From positions 1 to 34,321 of the forward strand of contig JACAEO010000095.1 in assembly GCA_013388805.1 (NCBI GenBank): 34,321 nucleotides of DNA, given 5' to 3'. The notes under the pieces are model-generated. The model was not told the origin of the DNA and did no database searches. It saw only the letters and a program-made list of their open reading frames with translations. A program made the position numbers and the translations under genes. This DNA comes from Chloroflexota bacterium. Its GTDB lineage: Bacteria; Chloroflexota; Chloroflexia; Chloroflexales; Chloroflexaceae. Within the stretch, counting starts at the first letter, position 1. Every line of letters begins with the position of its first letter. Shown piece after piece: positions 1 through 7,373 of the stretch.

Positions 1-21
1 CGCCTCGGCTAGTGCTTGCGA

Positions 22-98
22 AGGCCACCTGCGTGGCCTGTTGAGCCCACGAAGGTGGGCTTTGCCCCCCGTAGCCGAGGGCTTTCAGCCCGACGGGG
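22..98. repeat. REP-like array of three hairpins
   Basis: Three perfect stem-loops stand head to tail. The first has 7-bp arms AGGCCAC/GTGGCCT (22-39). The second has 7-bp arms AGCCCAC/GTGGGCT (44-61). The third is two-tier, with outer CCCCGT/ACGGGG (67-98) and inner GGGCT/AGCCC (79-91). No protein-coding signal is convincing here. The tight array of GC hairpins in intergenic DNA downstream of a minus-strand gene resembles REP/BIME-type dispersed elements. It could also act as a transcription end or mRNA-stabilising 3' structure for the LCP gene. Only one copy of the array lies in this window, so its dispersal is inferred. Confidence 0.55.
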
Positions 99-106
99 AG
101 CGCACC

Positions 107-145
107 TACAACTGTAGTACTATCGGCTATCGGCTATGTTCACCT
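107..145. repeat. 39-bp dispersed repeat, copy 1
   Basis: This 39-bp segment matches 14697-14735 with three mismatches. It contains two tandem TATCGGC heptamers. Both copies lie at or just past the 3' end of a minus-strand gene, and both have GC hairpins a short way to the left. No function is known to me. Confidence 0.7.
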
Positions 146-182
146 CAGTTCGACCCACGTCTTACCTTTGCTTGCCCGTGCC

Positions 183-1253
183 TCACGGCGCCGCCGCTGG
201 CGCAACGCGCTTCCCGTGCGCCTCCGGTCCGTCGAGCAGCAGCCGCGCATAGCGCTCAAGCACGCCGGGGCCGGGCACCTGGGCGAAGCGGTCGTTCTCG
301 ACGCCGAAGCGCACATCGGCCTCACTCAACGCGTAGCGCTCCACGCTGGCCGGGTCGAGCTCGTGCAGCGCCCAGGCCAGGTGCAACATCCGCTCCACCG
401 GCATGTCCGTCTGCACATAGCCCACCAGCGCAGCGCTGACCCGCCTGGCCGTGAGCAGACTGGCGAGGTCGCCCCGCTCACGCAGCCGCTCGGCGATAGC
501 CAGCAGGACCGCCTGCTGGCGCAGCCCGCGCTCGAAATCGCTGTCGGGGTGGCGGATGCGCGCGTAGGTCAGGGCCGTCACCCCATCCATGCGCTGCCGG
601 CCGGCGGCGAACCGTACCGTGGTGACGCGCCGATCGCTGGTTGGGAACTGTCGATCCTCCAGGGGGCGCGGCACGTCGACACTGATGCCGCCCAGGGCGT
701 CCACCACGCCAACGAAGCCGCGGAAATCGGCCACCATGCCATAATCCACCGGGCTGCCGAGCAACTCGGCCACGGTGGCCCGGGCCAGCGCCAGCCCGCC
801 GCCGGGCGGGCCATCACGCTCACCCCAGAGGAAGGCCGCGTTCAACCGGTTGTAACCATGGCCCGGGATGGCGACCCAGAGATCCCGTGGCAGCGAGAGC
901 ACGGCAACCCGCCGACGGGCCGGGTCCAGCCGCAGCACCAGGATGGCGTCACTCCGCGGAGTCACCTCCTCCCCAGGGCGGCGGTCGGCGCCAAGCAGCA
1001 AGACGGTGGCTGGCACAGTGAGGTCGGAGCGGGCGGGGGCAAGCGTCGGCAGGCTGAGCAGGGCCACGGCAGGTCCGGCCTGCTCCGGGCTGGGGACGGG
1101 GGTTACCACGAGCGCCGCGAGCTGGCGGCGCGTCTCCACGGCCTGGAGCAGCAGCCAGGCTACACTGGCAAGCAGCCCCAGGCAGGCCAGCCACGCCACC
1201 AGCCCCAGCGGCGACCGCTGGGCGGGCCGGGCGGGACGGCGACTACGTTCCAA
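183..1253 (-). CDS. LCP (LytR-CpsA-Psr) family cell-wall glycopolymer ligase
   Basis: LCP proteins transfer lipid-linked glycopolymers onto peptidoglycan or other acceptors outside the membrane. The protein has a short Arg-rich cytoplasmic tail, one membrane anchor (GLVAWLACLGLLASVAWLLL) and an extracellular LCP domain. Visible family signatures are LLLGADRR, the RSDAILVL strand, LSLPRDLWV, NRLNAAF and the late RIRHPDSDFERGLRQQ block, covering the expected Arg and Asp residues. I chose the TTG start at 1253 because GGAGAG stands 8 nt upstream and a perfect TATAAT overlaps the upstream ATG at 1313. Starting at that ATG would add 20 Arg-rich residues. The product from TTG is 356 aa, normal for the family. 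Neighbours are also envelope-related. Family call is firm; the polymer transferred is unknown. Confidence 0.9.
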   Translation of the reverse strand: MERSRRPARPAQRSPLGLVAWLACLGLLASVAWLLLQAVETRRQLAALVVTPVPSPEQAGPAVALLSLPTLAPARSDLTVPATVLLLGADRRPGEEVTPRSDAILVLRLDPARRRVAVLSLPRDLWVAIPGHGYNRLNAAFLWGERDGPPGGGLALARATVAELLGSPVDYGMVADFRGFVGVVDALGGISVDVPRPLEDRQFPTSDRRVTTVRFAAGRQRMDGVTALTYARIRHPDSDFERGLRQQAVLLAIAERLRERGDLASLLTARRVSAALVGYVQTDMPVERMLHLAWALHELDPASVERYALSEADVRFGVENDRFAQVPGPGVLERYARLLLDGPEAHGKRVAPAAAP

Positions 1254-1311
1254 CGCCGGATCTCTCCATCGCTCTGCCCGGCACAGAGCCCGGGCGCGGT
1301 ACGGTACCCCC

Positions 1312-1317
1312 ATTATA
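1312..1317 (-). promoter_or_regulatory. Candidate -10 box for the LCP gene
   Basis: A perfect TATAAT on the minus strand overlaps the ATG at 1311-1313. Transcription would then start near 1305, downstream of that ATG. This favours the TTG start at 1253 with its GGAGAG ribosome-binding site. The -35 region is poor. Confidence 0.45.
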
Positions 1318-1348
1318 CAGAGTCTGCTTGATGGCAGCGCATTGGCTC

Positions 1349-1397
1349 AGCTCCACACCTCCACAGCTCGACAAAGCCCTGTGTGGAGCTGTCGAGC
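1349..1397. repeat. Nested inverted repeats in LCP/S41 intergenic region
   Basis: Two interlocking inverted repeats occur: a perfect 10-bp pair AGCTCCACAC (1349-1358)/GTGTGGAGCT (1381-1390), and an 8-bp pair GCTCGACA (1366-1373)/TGTCGAGC (1390-1397). They overlap, so both stems cannot form fully at once. The position is downstream of the S41 protease gene and upstream of the LCP promoter. It could be a terminator for the former or an operator for the latter. The 14-mer CACCTCCACAGCTC recurs reverse-complemented at 5409-5422. Confidence 0.5.
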
Positions 1398-1473
1398 GGT
1401 GGAGATGAGCGAGACAATGCGGGATTGCCAATGCCACGTGGTATTTTACCGCGCCCTGGTACGCTTCCTGCTC

Positions 1474-2751
1474 CTACCGGCTGGCGAGCTCCGCCATGAC
1501 CACGTCGAGCGCGCGAGCCAGCTGGGTGTCGGCGCTGTCACGCAGCGCAGCGGCACTGAGCGCAGCGGCCTCGGCTGGCGCGAGTGGCGCGACCTCCTCG
1601 CTCAGGATCACCAGTTCGTCGGGCTCGATGCCCTGACCGCGGATCATGCGCCCGTCCGGGGTCAGCCACTGCTGGGTGCCCAGCAGCAGGCGGCTGCCAT
1701 CACTCAGGCGGTAGGGCGTCAGCACCGTGCCCGTGCCAAAGGTTGTCTCACCGATCAGCCGGGCGCGATCTGCGGCCTGCAGCGCGCCCGCGACGATCTC
1801 CGCGGAACTGGCCGAGTTCTCGTTGATCAGCACCACCAGCGGCAGATCGAGCGCCACGCCGCCGTTGCGTGCCGTGGTGACCTCGCGCTCGCCGTCACGG
1901 TTCTCCTCAAGCAGGATGGTCGTCCCCTGGGGCAGAAACTGGCTGGCCACCATGACCGCCTGCTCGAGCAGGCCACCCGGGTTGTTGCGCAGATCCAGGA
2001 TCAGCGCGCGCGCACCCGCCTGGCGGGCGGCGCTGAGCGCCTCGCGCAGCTCCCTGGCGGCATCGTCGTCGAACGAACTGAGCCGCACCAGCGCGACATC
2101 GTCGGGCAGCATCCGCCAGCTGACGCTCGGCACCACCACCTGCGCGCGCGTAATCGTGAGCTCCACCGGCATGGTCTCGCCGGCATGCAGCACGCGCATC
2201 GTCACGGTTGTCCCGCTCGGGCCGCGTACCCTCGTGCGCAACTCGTCGACCGTCCAGCCACTGGTCGACTCGCCGTTCACTGCGAGGATGACGTCGCCTG
2301 CGCGCAGACCCGCTTGCTCAGCCGGTGAGCCCTCCATCGGCGCGACGATCATCGTTCGGCCATTGCGCACATCGATGTATGCGCCGATCCCCTCGAACGA
2401 GCCGCGCAGGGCCTCGTCCCACTGCTGGGCCTCGTCGGCGCTGAGAAAACGGGTATGCCCCCGGTCACCCAGCGTGTCAAGCATCCCATTGACCGCGCCC
2501 GCGGTCATCTCACCCGGGTCAACGGCTGCCGGATCCACATAGCGGGCGCGCGCCAGCTCCCAGGCCTCCCAGAAGACGGAGAACTGCGCGCAGACCTCGG
2601 CGCTCTCGGGACAGGCCGCGGCCGGTCGCTTGAGCATATAGCCGGCAAAGAGCCCGCCACCCAGACCACCCACCAGGGTCAGGCTGAGGAGGCCGATCAC
2701 GACCCAGAGCGGGATGCGGGCGCGGAGCAAAGCACGTGGCGATTCGGTCAT
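1474..2751 (-). CDS. S41 (CtpA-like) C-terminal processing peptidase with altered active site
   Basis: Membrane-anchored protease homologue of 425 aa: one N-terminal helix (about residues 14-40), a linker, a PDZ domain (about 115-200, with PAEQAGLRAGDVILAVNG), then the S41 catalytic domain. Family members cut exported or membrane proteins at their C-terminus using a Ser/Lys dyad. The Ser region is clear (NENSASSAEIVAGALQ, nucleophile probably S315). The partner Lys of the usual TFGKG motif is not there: the protein has GETTFGTGTV, with Thr at 340, read directly from the ACG codon at 1734-1732. The protein contains almost no Lys at all. It may be inactive, use another base, or act as a PDZ scaffold. 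An extended -10 lies upstream at 2800-2808. Family call is firm, activity uncertain. Confidence 0.9.
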   Translation of the reverse strand: MTESPRALLRARIPLWVVIGLLSLTLVGGLGGGLFAGYMLKRPAAACPESAEVCAQFSVFWEAWELARARYVDPAAVDPGEMTAGAVNGMLDTLGDRGHTRFLSADEAQQWDEALRGSFEGIGAYIDVRNGRTMIVAPMEGSPAEQAGLRAGDVILAVNGESTSGWTVDELRTRVRGPSGTTVTMRVLHAGETMPVELTITRAQVVVPSVSWRMLPDDVALVRLSSFDDDAARELREALSAARQAGARALILDLRNNPGGLLEQAVMVASQFLPQGTTILLEENRDGEREVTTARNGGVALDLPLVVLINENSASSAEIVAGALQAADRARLIGETTFGTGTVLTPYRLSDGSRLLLGTQQWLTPDGRMIRGQGIEPDELVILSEEVAPLAPAEAAALSAAALRDSADTQLARALDVVMAELASR

Positions 2752-2799
2752 CTTGCTAATGATCCTGCGATTCTTCCTGCTATCAATCCTGCCTCAAGC

Positions 2800-2808
2800 A
2801 GTATAGCA
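2800..2808 (-). promoter_or_regulatory. Extended -10 promoter for the S41 protease gene
   Basis: The minus strand reads TGCTATACT, an extended -10 (TGn + TATACT), about 50 nt before the ATG. Nearly the same element (TGCTATAAT) precedes the metallohydrolase gene at 16717-16709. No good -35 is visible, as is common for extended -10 promoters. Confidence 0.5.
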
Positions 2809-2854
2809 TCGGGGCAAACCGCAGGAGGATGAAAAGGTGCTAAGTGTCCCCAAC

Positions 2855-4150
2855 CTACCCCGGCGTCGCCAGGCGCTGCCGCACCCAGGCTTCCGCTTGC
2901 TCCCGCGAGCTCACGTCGCCGTCCAGGGTGGCGGCGCGCAGCGCCTCGAGCATGCGGCCCAGCGCTGGCCCTGGCGCAAGCCCCAGCCGTTGCAGATCGT
3001 TGCCGTCGAGCAGTGCGCGCGCCGGGCGCACCGCGCGCAGATAGTGCGCCGTAACCGCTGCCGCCGCCGGCTCGGCATAGTGGAGCACGGTGATCGCCGC
3101 CACGCTGAATGGTCGCAACAACCGGTCGACCGTGCTGTTGGCCAGCGTGCCATCCAGGCGCGGCGCCAGCGCCCGTAGCGCTGGGAGATGCCGCAGCAGT
3201 TCGCTGGCCTCCGCCGGGAGCGGGTAACGTGCTGCAATGGCGGCACACTGCGCTTCGTCCAGTTCATAGAGCAGCAGCCCCGCCCAGACCAGCGGGCCGC
3301 CCCGTGGCCCATCATCGGGCGCCGTCGCCAACCGTGTGCTTCTGGCCGCAAGCGCCTCGTTCCAGCTCAGGCCTGGCAGCACCTGGGGCGTGACCCCCCA
3401 GGCGTCGGCCAGGCGCAGCACTGCATCGGGCCGGGGCTCCTCCAGGCACAGACAGAGCTCTGCGAGGACCCGCTCCGCGCTCAGCAATCCCAGGTAGCCA
3501 GCAGCGAGCGCCTCCTGGATCTGGGCCTCGGTGGCCGGGTCGGGCTGCAGATCGAGGCGCGCGGCCAGCCGCAGCCCGCGCAACAGGCGCGTCGGGTCGT
3601 CGCGCAGGCTTGTCGCGTGGAGTAGCCGCAGGCGGCTGGTTGCCAGGTCGGCCCGCCCGCCGAAGGGGTCGAGCATGCGCCCGGCCCGTAGCTGATCGCC
3701 CTCGGCGCGCAACTCGATCGCCATGGCGCTCACGCTGAAGTCACGCCGGAGCAGGTCGTCCTCGATCGGGGCGGGCTGCACCTCGGGCAGCGCAGCCGGC
3801 TGCGAATAGCGCTCGACCCGGCTGCCCGCAAAGTCGATCAGCAGCGCTGGCCCTGCCGACAGAGCCAGTTCAACCGTGGCCGTGCCGAAGGCGGCATGCG
3901 TCGCGATGAGCCGCCCGCCGGTCGCGGCCGCAAAGGCGCGGGCCAGCGCCGGTGCATCGCCCTCCACCGCCAGGTCCACGTCACGGCCCGGTGGCATGCC
4001 GCACAGCACGTCGCGCACCATGCCACCCACCAGCCAGAGCCGGCCCGCACGGACCGCCGCCAGCCGCGCGGCACAGGCGAGCGCGGCGCGCAGTTCCACG
4101 GGAAGGCGCGCGAGAAGCTGGTCGGCACTGTCGCGGCTCAGTGGCGGCAT
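2855..4150 (-). CDS. CCA-adding enzyme / poly(A) polymerase family nucleotidyltransferase
   Basis: Class II nucleotidyltransferase of 431 aa. It adds or repairs the 3' CCA of tRNAs, or adds A tails to RNA. The head domain shows GGMVRD (residues 42-47), the metal-binding DVD (57-59), RRDFSVSAMA, and the neck helices with DDPTRLLRGLRLAARL. The helical C-terminal half is long and divergent. I cannot separate the full CCA enzyme from A-adding or poly(A) polymerase relatives by sequence alone. It is read away from the tRNA-Val gene, whose CCA is encoded. It begins at ATG 4150 and ends 103 nt before the S41 protease start, in the same direction. Confidence 0.88.
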   Translation of the reverse strand: MPPLSRDSADQLLARLPVELRAALACAARLAAVRAGRLWLVGGMVRDVLCGMPPGRDVDLAVEGDAPALARAFAAATGGRLIATHAAFGTATVELALSAGPALLIDFAGSRVERYSQPAALPEVQPAPIEDDLLRRDFSVSAMAIELRAEGDQLRAGRMLDPFGGRADLATSRLRLLHATSLRDDPTRLLRGLRLAARLDLQPDPATEAQIQEALAAGYLGLLSAERVLAELCLCLEEPRPDAVLRLADAWGVTPQVLPGLSWNEALAARSTRLATAPDDGPRGGPLVWAGLLLYELDEAQCAAIAARYPLPAEASELLRHLPALRALAPRLDGTLANSTVDRLLRPFSVAAITVLHYAEPAAAAVTAHYLRAVRPARALLDGNDLQRLGLAPGPALGRMLEALRAATLDGDVSSREQAEAWVRQRLATPG

Positions 4151-4230
4151 ACACAGACGGGGCGTCGCGCGCCGTGGCGCATGGGTGGTGCGCTGTGCGT
4201 ACGACGGCCTTCAGATGGCATCAGCCTTGC

Positions 4231-4259
4231 TTGACAGCGGCCGGCTTCGATGGTAGCAT
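4231..4259 (+). promoter_or_regulatory. Promoter of tRNA-Val
   Basis: A perfect TTGACA (4231-4236) is followed by a 17-bp spacer and TAGCAT (4254-4259), preceded by TG at the extended -10 position. Transcription would start around 4266, just before the mature tRNA 5' end at 4271. Confidence 0.7.
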
Positions 4260-4270
4260 ACCCGCGGAAC

Positions 4271-4347
4271 GGGCGATTAGCTCAGTTGGTTAGAGCGCCA
4301 CGTTGACATCGTGGAGGTCAGTGGTTCGAATCCACTATCGCCCACCA
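4271..4347 (+). tRNA. tRNA-Val(GAC), CCA encoded
   Basis: A full cloverleaf can be drawn. The acceptor is GGGCGAT/ATCGCCC, the D arm GCTC/GAGC, and the anticodon stem CCACG/CGTGG with loop TTGACAT (anticodon GAC, reading GUC). The variable loop is AGGTC, the T arm AGTGG/CCACT with loop TTCGAAT, the discriminator A, and the CCA is encoded (4345-4347). The 77-nt length including CCA is normal. Confidence 0.97.
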
Positions 4348-4405
4348 GCATTCTACCACGCCACCCGCCTCCCGTAGCCGCCGCAACCCTCACCGGTGCA
4401 TCCCC

Positions 4406-5326
4406 TTGGCCTATCGCGCCATTGTTGTGCTCACGCTCCTGATTGCTGGCCTCAGCATGCTGATCGCTGGCGCCAGCCCGCTCCGCGCTGCCGATCCGCT
4501 GCCCCTCAGTTGCCCCAATGGACAGACCGTGCTGCTCCAGGGCCGGGCCCCGCCCGCCGAGGCGTTGCTGATCGTCCTGGGCGAGCGGCCGGTTGGCGGG
4601 GGCGCCGCCGACCGGGGGGGTGTCTATAGCCTGCCGCTGCGCGCCCGCGAGCGCCCAGGCGTCTACCCCGTCGAGGTGCAACTGCGCAGCACCCGCGCCG
4701 TGGTCGGGCGCTTTACCTGCTTTGTCGATACCCCGGTGGATAGCACGCCCACCGCTTCGCCAACCGCGCCTGCGCCTGAGCGCGCCGTGACGCCTACTGC
4801 CCCGCTGACGCGCCCGGTAGCCACCGCCACCCTGCCACCTGCCGGCGCCACCACATCCGTGGTTGTGGTGCCCACCGCGACATCGGCGCCATCCGGCAGC
4901 GTTACGCCCGCGCCGACAACCACGGCTGGCGCCAGCCCAACCGTGAGCCCGACAACCAGCGCCGTAACCCCGACTCCCCGGCCCAACGATATCCAGATCG
5001 ATGAGATCGTCCTGCGCGACGCCACGGCCCCCAGCCAGCGCCGCGAGTACGTCGAGATCCGTAACGCCAGCGCCCAGCCGATCAACATCAGTGGCTGGCA
5101 GTTGCGCAACGTGACCCGCGGTAGCGCGATCCCACCCTTCGTCTTCCCCGACTATGTGATCGAACCTGCCCAGTCGATCGGCGTCTTCAGCGCAGTTGGT
5201 ACCAACGACCTGATCGCCGGCGACTTCTTCTGGAATCGGACCGAGATCTGGCGCGTCGGTGATCGGGCCGAGCTCCGCGATAGCAATGACCGCCTGATCA
5301 GTTTTCTGGTCGTCATTGAAGAGTAA
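4406..5326 (+). CDS. Secreted lamin-tail-domain protein with Thr/Pro-rich linker
   Basis: Exported 306-aa protein. A signal peptide (hydrophobic residues 5-24, probable cleavage after LRA at about 28) leads to a small N-terminal beta-type domain (about 30-110). A long Thr/Pro/Ala-rich, probably extended linker follows (about 110-195). The C-terminal lamin-tail (LTD) domain has the hallmark EYVEIRNASAQPINISGWQL. In bacteria LTD domains sit on secreted proteins and are thought to help bind surfaces or partners. The start is TTG at 4406, the only in-frame start that keeps a full signal peptide; no good ribosome-binding site is seen. The gene begins 58 nt after the tRNA. Specific function unknown. 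Confidence 0.82.
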   Translation: MAYRAIVVLTLLIAGLSMLIAGASPLRAADPLPLSCPNGQTVLLQGRAPPAEALLIVLGERPVGGGAADRGGVYSLPLRARERPGVYPVEVQLRSTRAVVGRFTCFVDTPVDSTPTASPTAPAPERAVTPTAPLTRPVATATLPPAGATTSVVVVPTATSAPSGSVTPAPTTTAGASPTVSPTTSAVTPTPRPNDIQIDEIVLRDATAPSQRREYVEIRNASAQPINISGWQLRNVTRGSAIPPFVFPDYVIEPAQSIGVFSAVGTNDLIAGDFFWNRTEIWRVGDRAELRDSNDRLISFLVVIEE

Positions 5327-5388
5327 GGCATGGTTCAGACCTGGATCTCCCAGCATGACCGTTGCTCCACGGCCCCGCATGACTGGTC

Positions 5389-5422
5389 TGTGGAGGTGGA
5401 GAGCTGTGGAGCTGTGGAGGTG
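5389..5422. repeat. Short TGTGGAG direct repeats
   Basis: Three TGTGGAG words stand close together in the gap before the SDR gene. The last part, GAGCTGTGGAGGTG (5409-5422), matches the reverse complement of 1356-1369 exactly. Just downstream, CGATTC-T-GAATCG (5473-5485) is a 13-nt palindrome that could be an operator for the SDR-rsmI pair. Confidence 0.4.
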
Positions 5423-5517
5423 AAGGGCAGATTGTCACGTGAGTTTGAAGCATGCCTGAGGGCTGGAATACCCGATTCTGAATCGTGCCTGCAACGGCGC
5501 TGTGTGGCGGAGGTTCT

Positions 5518-6483
5518 GTGCGCGTCTTCATCACCGGCATCACCGGCCCGGTCGGTAGTTTTCTCGCCGACCATCTGCTCACCATCCCCGGGCTCACAAT
5601 CCACGGCTTCAAGCGCTGGCGCAGCGATCCCCGCCCCATCGCCCACCTGCGTGGTCGCATCACCCTCCACGAGGGCGATGTCGAGGATGCGTTTTCCCTC
5701 GATCGCGCCATTGCCGCCGCCGCCCCCGAGCGGATCTTCCACCTGGCGGCGCAGAGCTACCCCAGCGCCTCGTGGGACGCGCCCATCCACACGCTGCGGG
5801 TCAACGTCGAGGGGACGATCAACCTGCTGGAGGCCGTGCGCCGGCACGTCCCCTCCGCCCGTGTGCACATCGCCGGCACCAGCGCCCAGTATGGCGTCGT
5901 GCAGCCCGCGGCGCTGCCCATCGCCGAGACCCACCCGTTGCGCCCCGCCAGCCCTTACGGCGTGAGCAAGGTCGCAGCCGAGCTGGCCGGCCTGCAGTAT
6001 CACGACACCTTCGGCCTCCACGTCGTGGTCACACGTTCGTTCAACCATGTCGGCCCGCGCCAGGGCGATCGCTGCTCCATCCAGACCTTCTGCCAGCAGA
6101 TGGCCGCGATCGAACTGGGCCTGCAGCCGCCGGTGATCGCCGTCGGCAACCTGGAACCCCGGCGCGACTTCACCCACACCCGCGATGTGGCCCGCGCCCT
6201 CTGGCTGCTGATCGAGCGCGGCGCCCCCGGCGAGGTTTACAACCTCTGCTCCGGCTACGCAACACGCATCGGCGATATCGTGGAGCTGGTGCGGGCACGG
6301 GGCCGTGTGCCAGTCGAGGTGCAGATCGACCCGGCACGGCTGCGCCCGAGCGATGAGCCGATCCTGGTCGGTGACAATCGCAAGCTGCGCGCTGCCACCG
6401 GCTGGGAGCCCATGATCGACATGCCGGCGATCGTTGATGAGCTGCTGGACTACTGGCGGGAGCGCCTGCGCGGCGAGGGGTGA
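5518..6483 (+). CDS. GDP-4-keto-6-deoxymannose reductase / GDP-mannose 4,6-dehydratase-like SDR
   Basis: Extended short-chain dehydrogenase of 321 aa acting on a nucleotide sugar. The NAD(P)-binding TGITGPVG lies at residues 6-13, and the active-site set is GTSAQYG plus YGVSK (Tyr147, Lys151). The blocks RSFNHVGPRQ, VGNLEPRRDFTHTRDV, GEVYNLCSG and DPARLRPSDEP resemble Rmd, which reduces GDP-4-keto-6-deoxymannose to GDP-rhamnose. Database names may read GDP-mannose 4,6-dehydratase. I place the start at GTG 5518, with GGCGGAGG just upstream (5506-5513) and the Rossmann fold beginning at once. An in-frame upstream ATG at 5485 would add 11 residues with no family match. Only 3 nt separate it from rsmI. 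Probably feeds deoxysugars into surface glycans. Confidence 0.85.
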   Translation: MRVFITGITGPVGSFLADHLLTIPGLTIHGFKRWRSDPRPIAHLRGRITLHEGDVEDAFSLDRAIAAAAPERIFHLAAQSYPSASWDAPIHTLRVNVEGTINLLEAVRRHVPSARVHIAGTSAQYGVVQPAALPIAETHPLRPASPYGVSKVAAELAGLQYHDTFGLHVVVTRSFNHVGPRQGDRCSIQTFCQQMAAIELGLQPPVIAVGNLEPRRDFTHTRDVARALWLLIERGAPGEVYNLCSGYATRIGDIVELVRARGRVPVEVQIDPARLRPSDEPILVGDNRKLRAATGWEPMIDMPAIVDELLDYWRERLRGEG

Positions 6484-6486
6484 GCT

Positions 6487-7365
6487 GTGGGCACCCTCTT
6501 CCTCGTCGCCACGCCGATCGGCAACCTGGAGGACCTCACGCTGCGCGCGCTACGGGTGCTGCGTGAGGTGCGGCTCATCGCAGCCGAGGATACTCGTCAC
6601 ACGCGCCGGCTGCTCGATCACTACGCCATCACCACGCCGTGCATCTCCTATCACGAGCACAACAAGCTCGTGCGCCTCGACGAGATTCTGGCCGTCCTGG
6701 CTGAAGGCGACGTGGCCCTCGTCTCCGATGCCGGAACACCGGCGATCTCCGATCCCGGCTTCGAGCTGGTCAATGCCTGCATCGGCGCTGGCGTCACCGT
6801 GACGCCCATCCCTGGCCCGGCGGCGCCGCTGGCCGCCCTGGTGGCCTCGGGCCTGCCCACAGACCGCTTTGCCTTCCTTGGCTTCCTGCCGCGGCGCGGC
6901 GCAGACCGGCGCGTGCTCCTCGCGGAGATGGCCGGGCTCACCATGACCCTGATCTGTTTCGAGGCACCCCATCGCCTGCTCGATGCCCTGCGCGATATGC
7001 TGGCAGTGCTGGGCGATCGGCGCATCGTCGTCGCCAATGACCTCACCAAACGCTTCGAGGAGTTGCGGCGCGGTACCATCGCTGAAATGGTGACCCACTT
7101 CAGCACCCAGCGCCCACGTGGTGAGTTCACGCTGGTGATCGCCGGGCGGCCAGCGAGCAGTGAACGTCGACGCGACCGTTACCAACTCCAGGCCCCGCTG
7201 GAGGCAGCCCAGCCGCCCAGTGAGGCCGAGATCGCGCGGCGCCTGCGCCTGCTGCGCGCCCAGGGCTACAACGGCAGCACGGCAGCCCGTGCCGTGGCCC
7301 GCGAACTGGGCCTCCAGAAGAGCATCGTCTATCAGGTCTGGCTCAGTCTTGGCGACGAGGGTTGA
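6487..7365 (+). CDS. rsmI: 16S rRNA (cytidine-1402-2'-O)-methyltransferase RsmI
   Basis: RsmI uses S-adenosylmethionine to 2'-O-methylate C1402 in the decoding centre of 16S rRNA. The 292-aa protein has the tetrapyrrole-methylase fold with the RsmI signatures VATPIGNLEDLTLRAL at the start, AAEDTRHTRRLL, SDAGTPAISDPG and IPGPAAPLAALVASGLP. The C-terminal part (about 225-292) carries a small helical region typical of the family. It starts with GTG three bases after the SDR stop, so the two genes are almost certainly cotranscribed. It converges on the DapA-like gene with only 8 nt between stops and no obvious terminator. Confidence 0.96.
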   Translation: MGTLFLVATPIGNLEDLTLRALRVLREVRLIAAEDTRHTRRLLDHYAITTPCISYHEHNKLVRLDEILAVLAEGDVALVSDAGTPAISDPGFELVNACIGAGVTVTPIPGPAAPLAALVASGLPTDRFAFLGFLPRRGADRRVLLAEMAGLTMTLICFEAPHRLLDALRDMLAVLGDRRIVVANDLTKRFEELRRGTIAEMVTHFSTQRPRGEFTLVIAGRPASSERRRDRYQLQAPLEAAQPPSEAEIARRLRLLRAQGYNGSTAARAVARELGLQKSIVYQVWLSLGDEG

Positions 7366-7373
7366 GCCACCGG

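Noticed and set aside
168-1331. 387-codon plus-strand open frame over the LCP gene
   Set aside because: Its reverse strand encodes a protein with all LCP motifs; this frame has none.
5473-5485. Palindrome CGATTC-T-GAATCG as a firm operator
   Set aside because: It is a single short palindrome with no second copy or known regulator nearby, so I only mention it.
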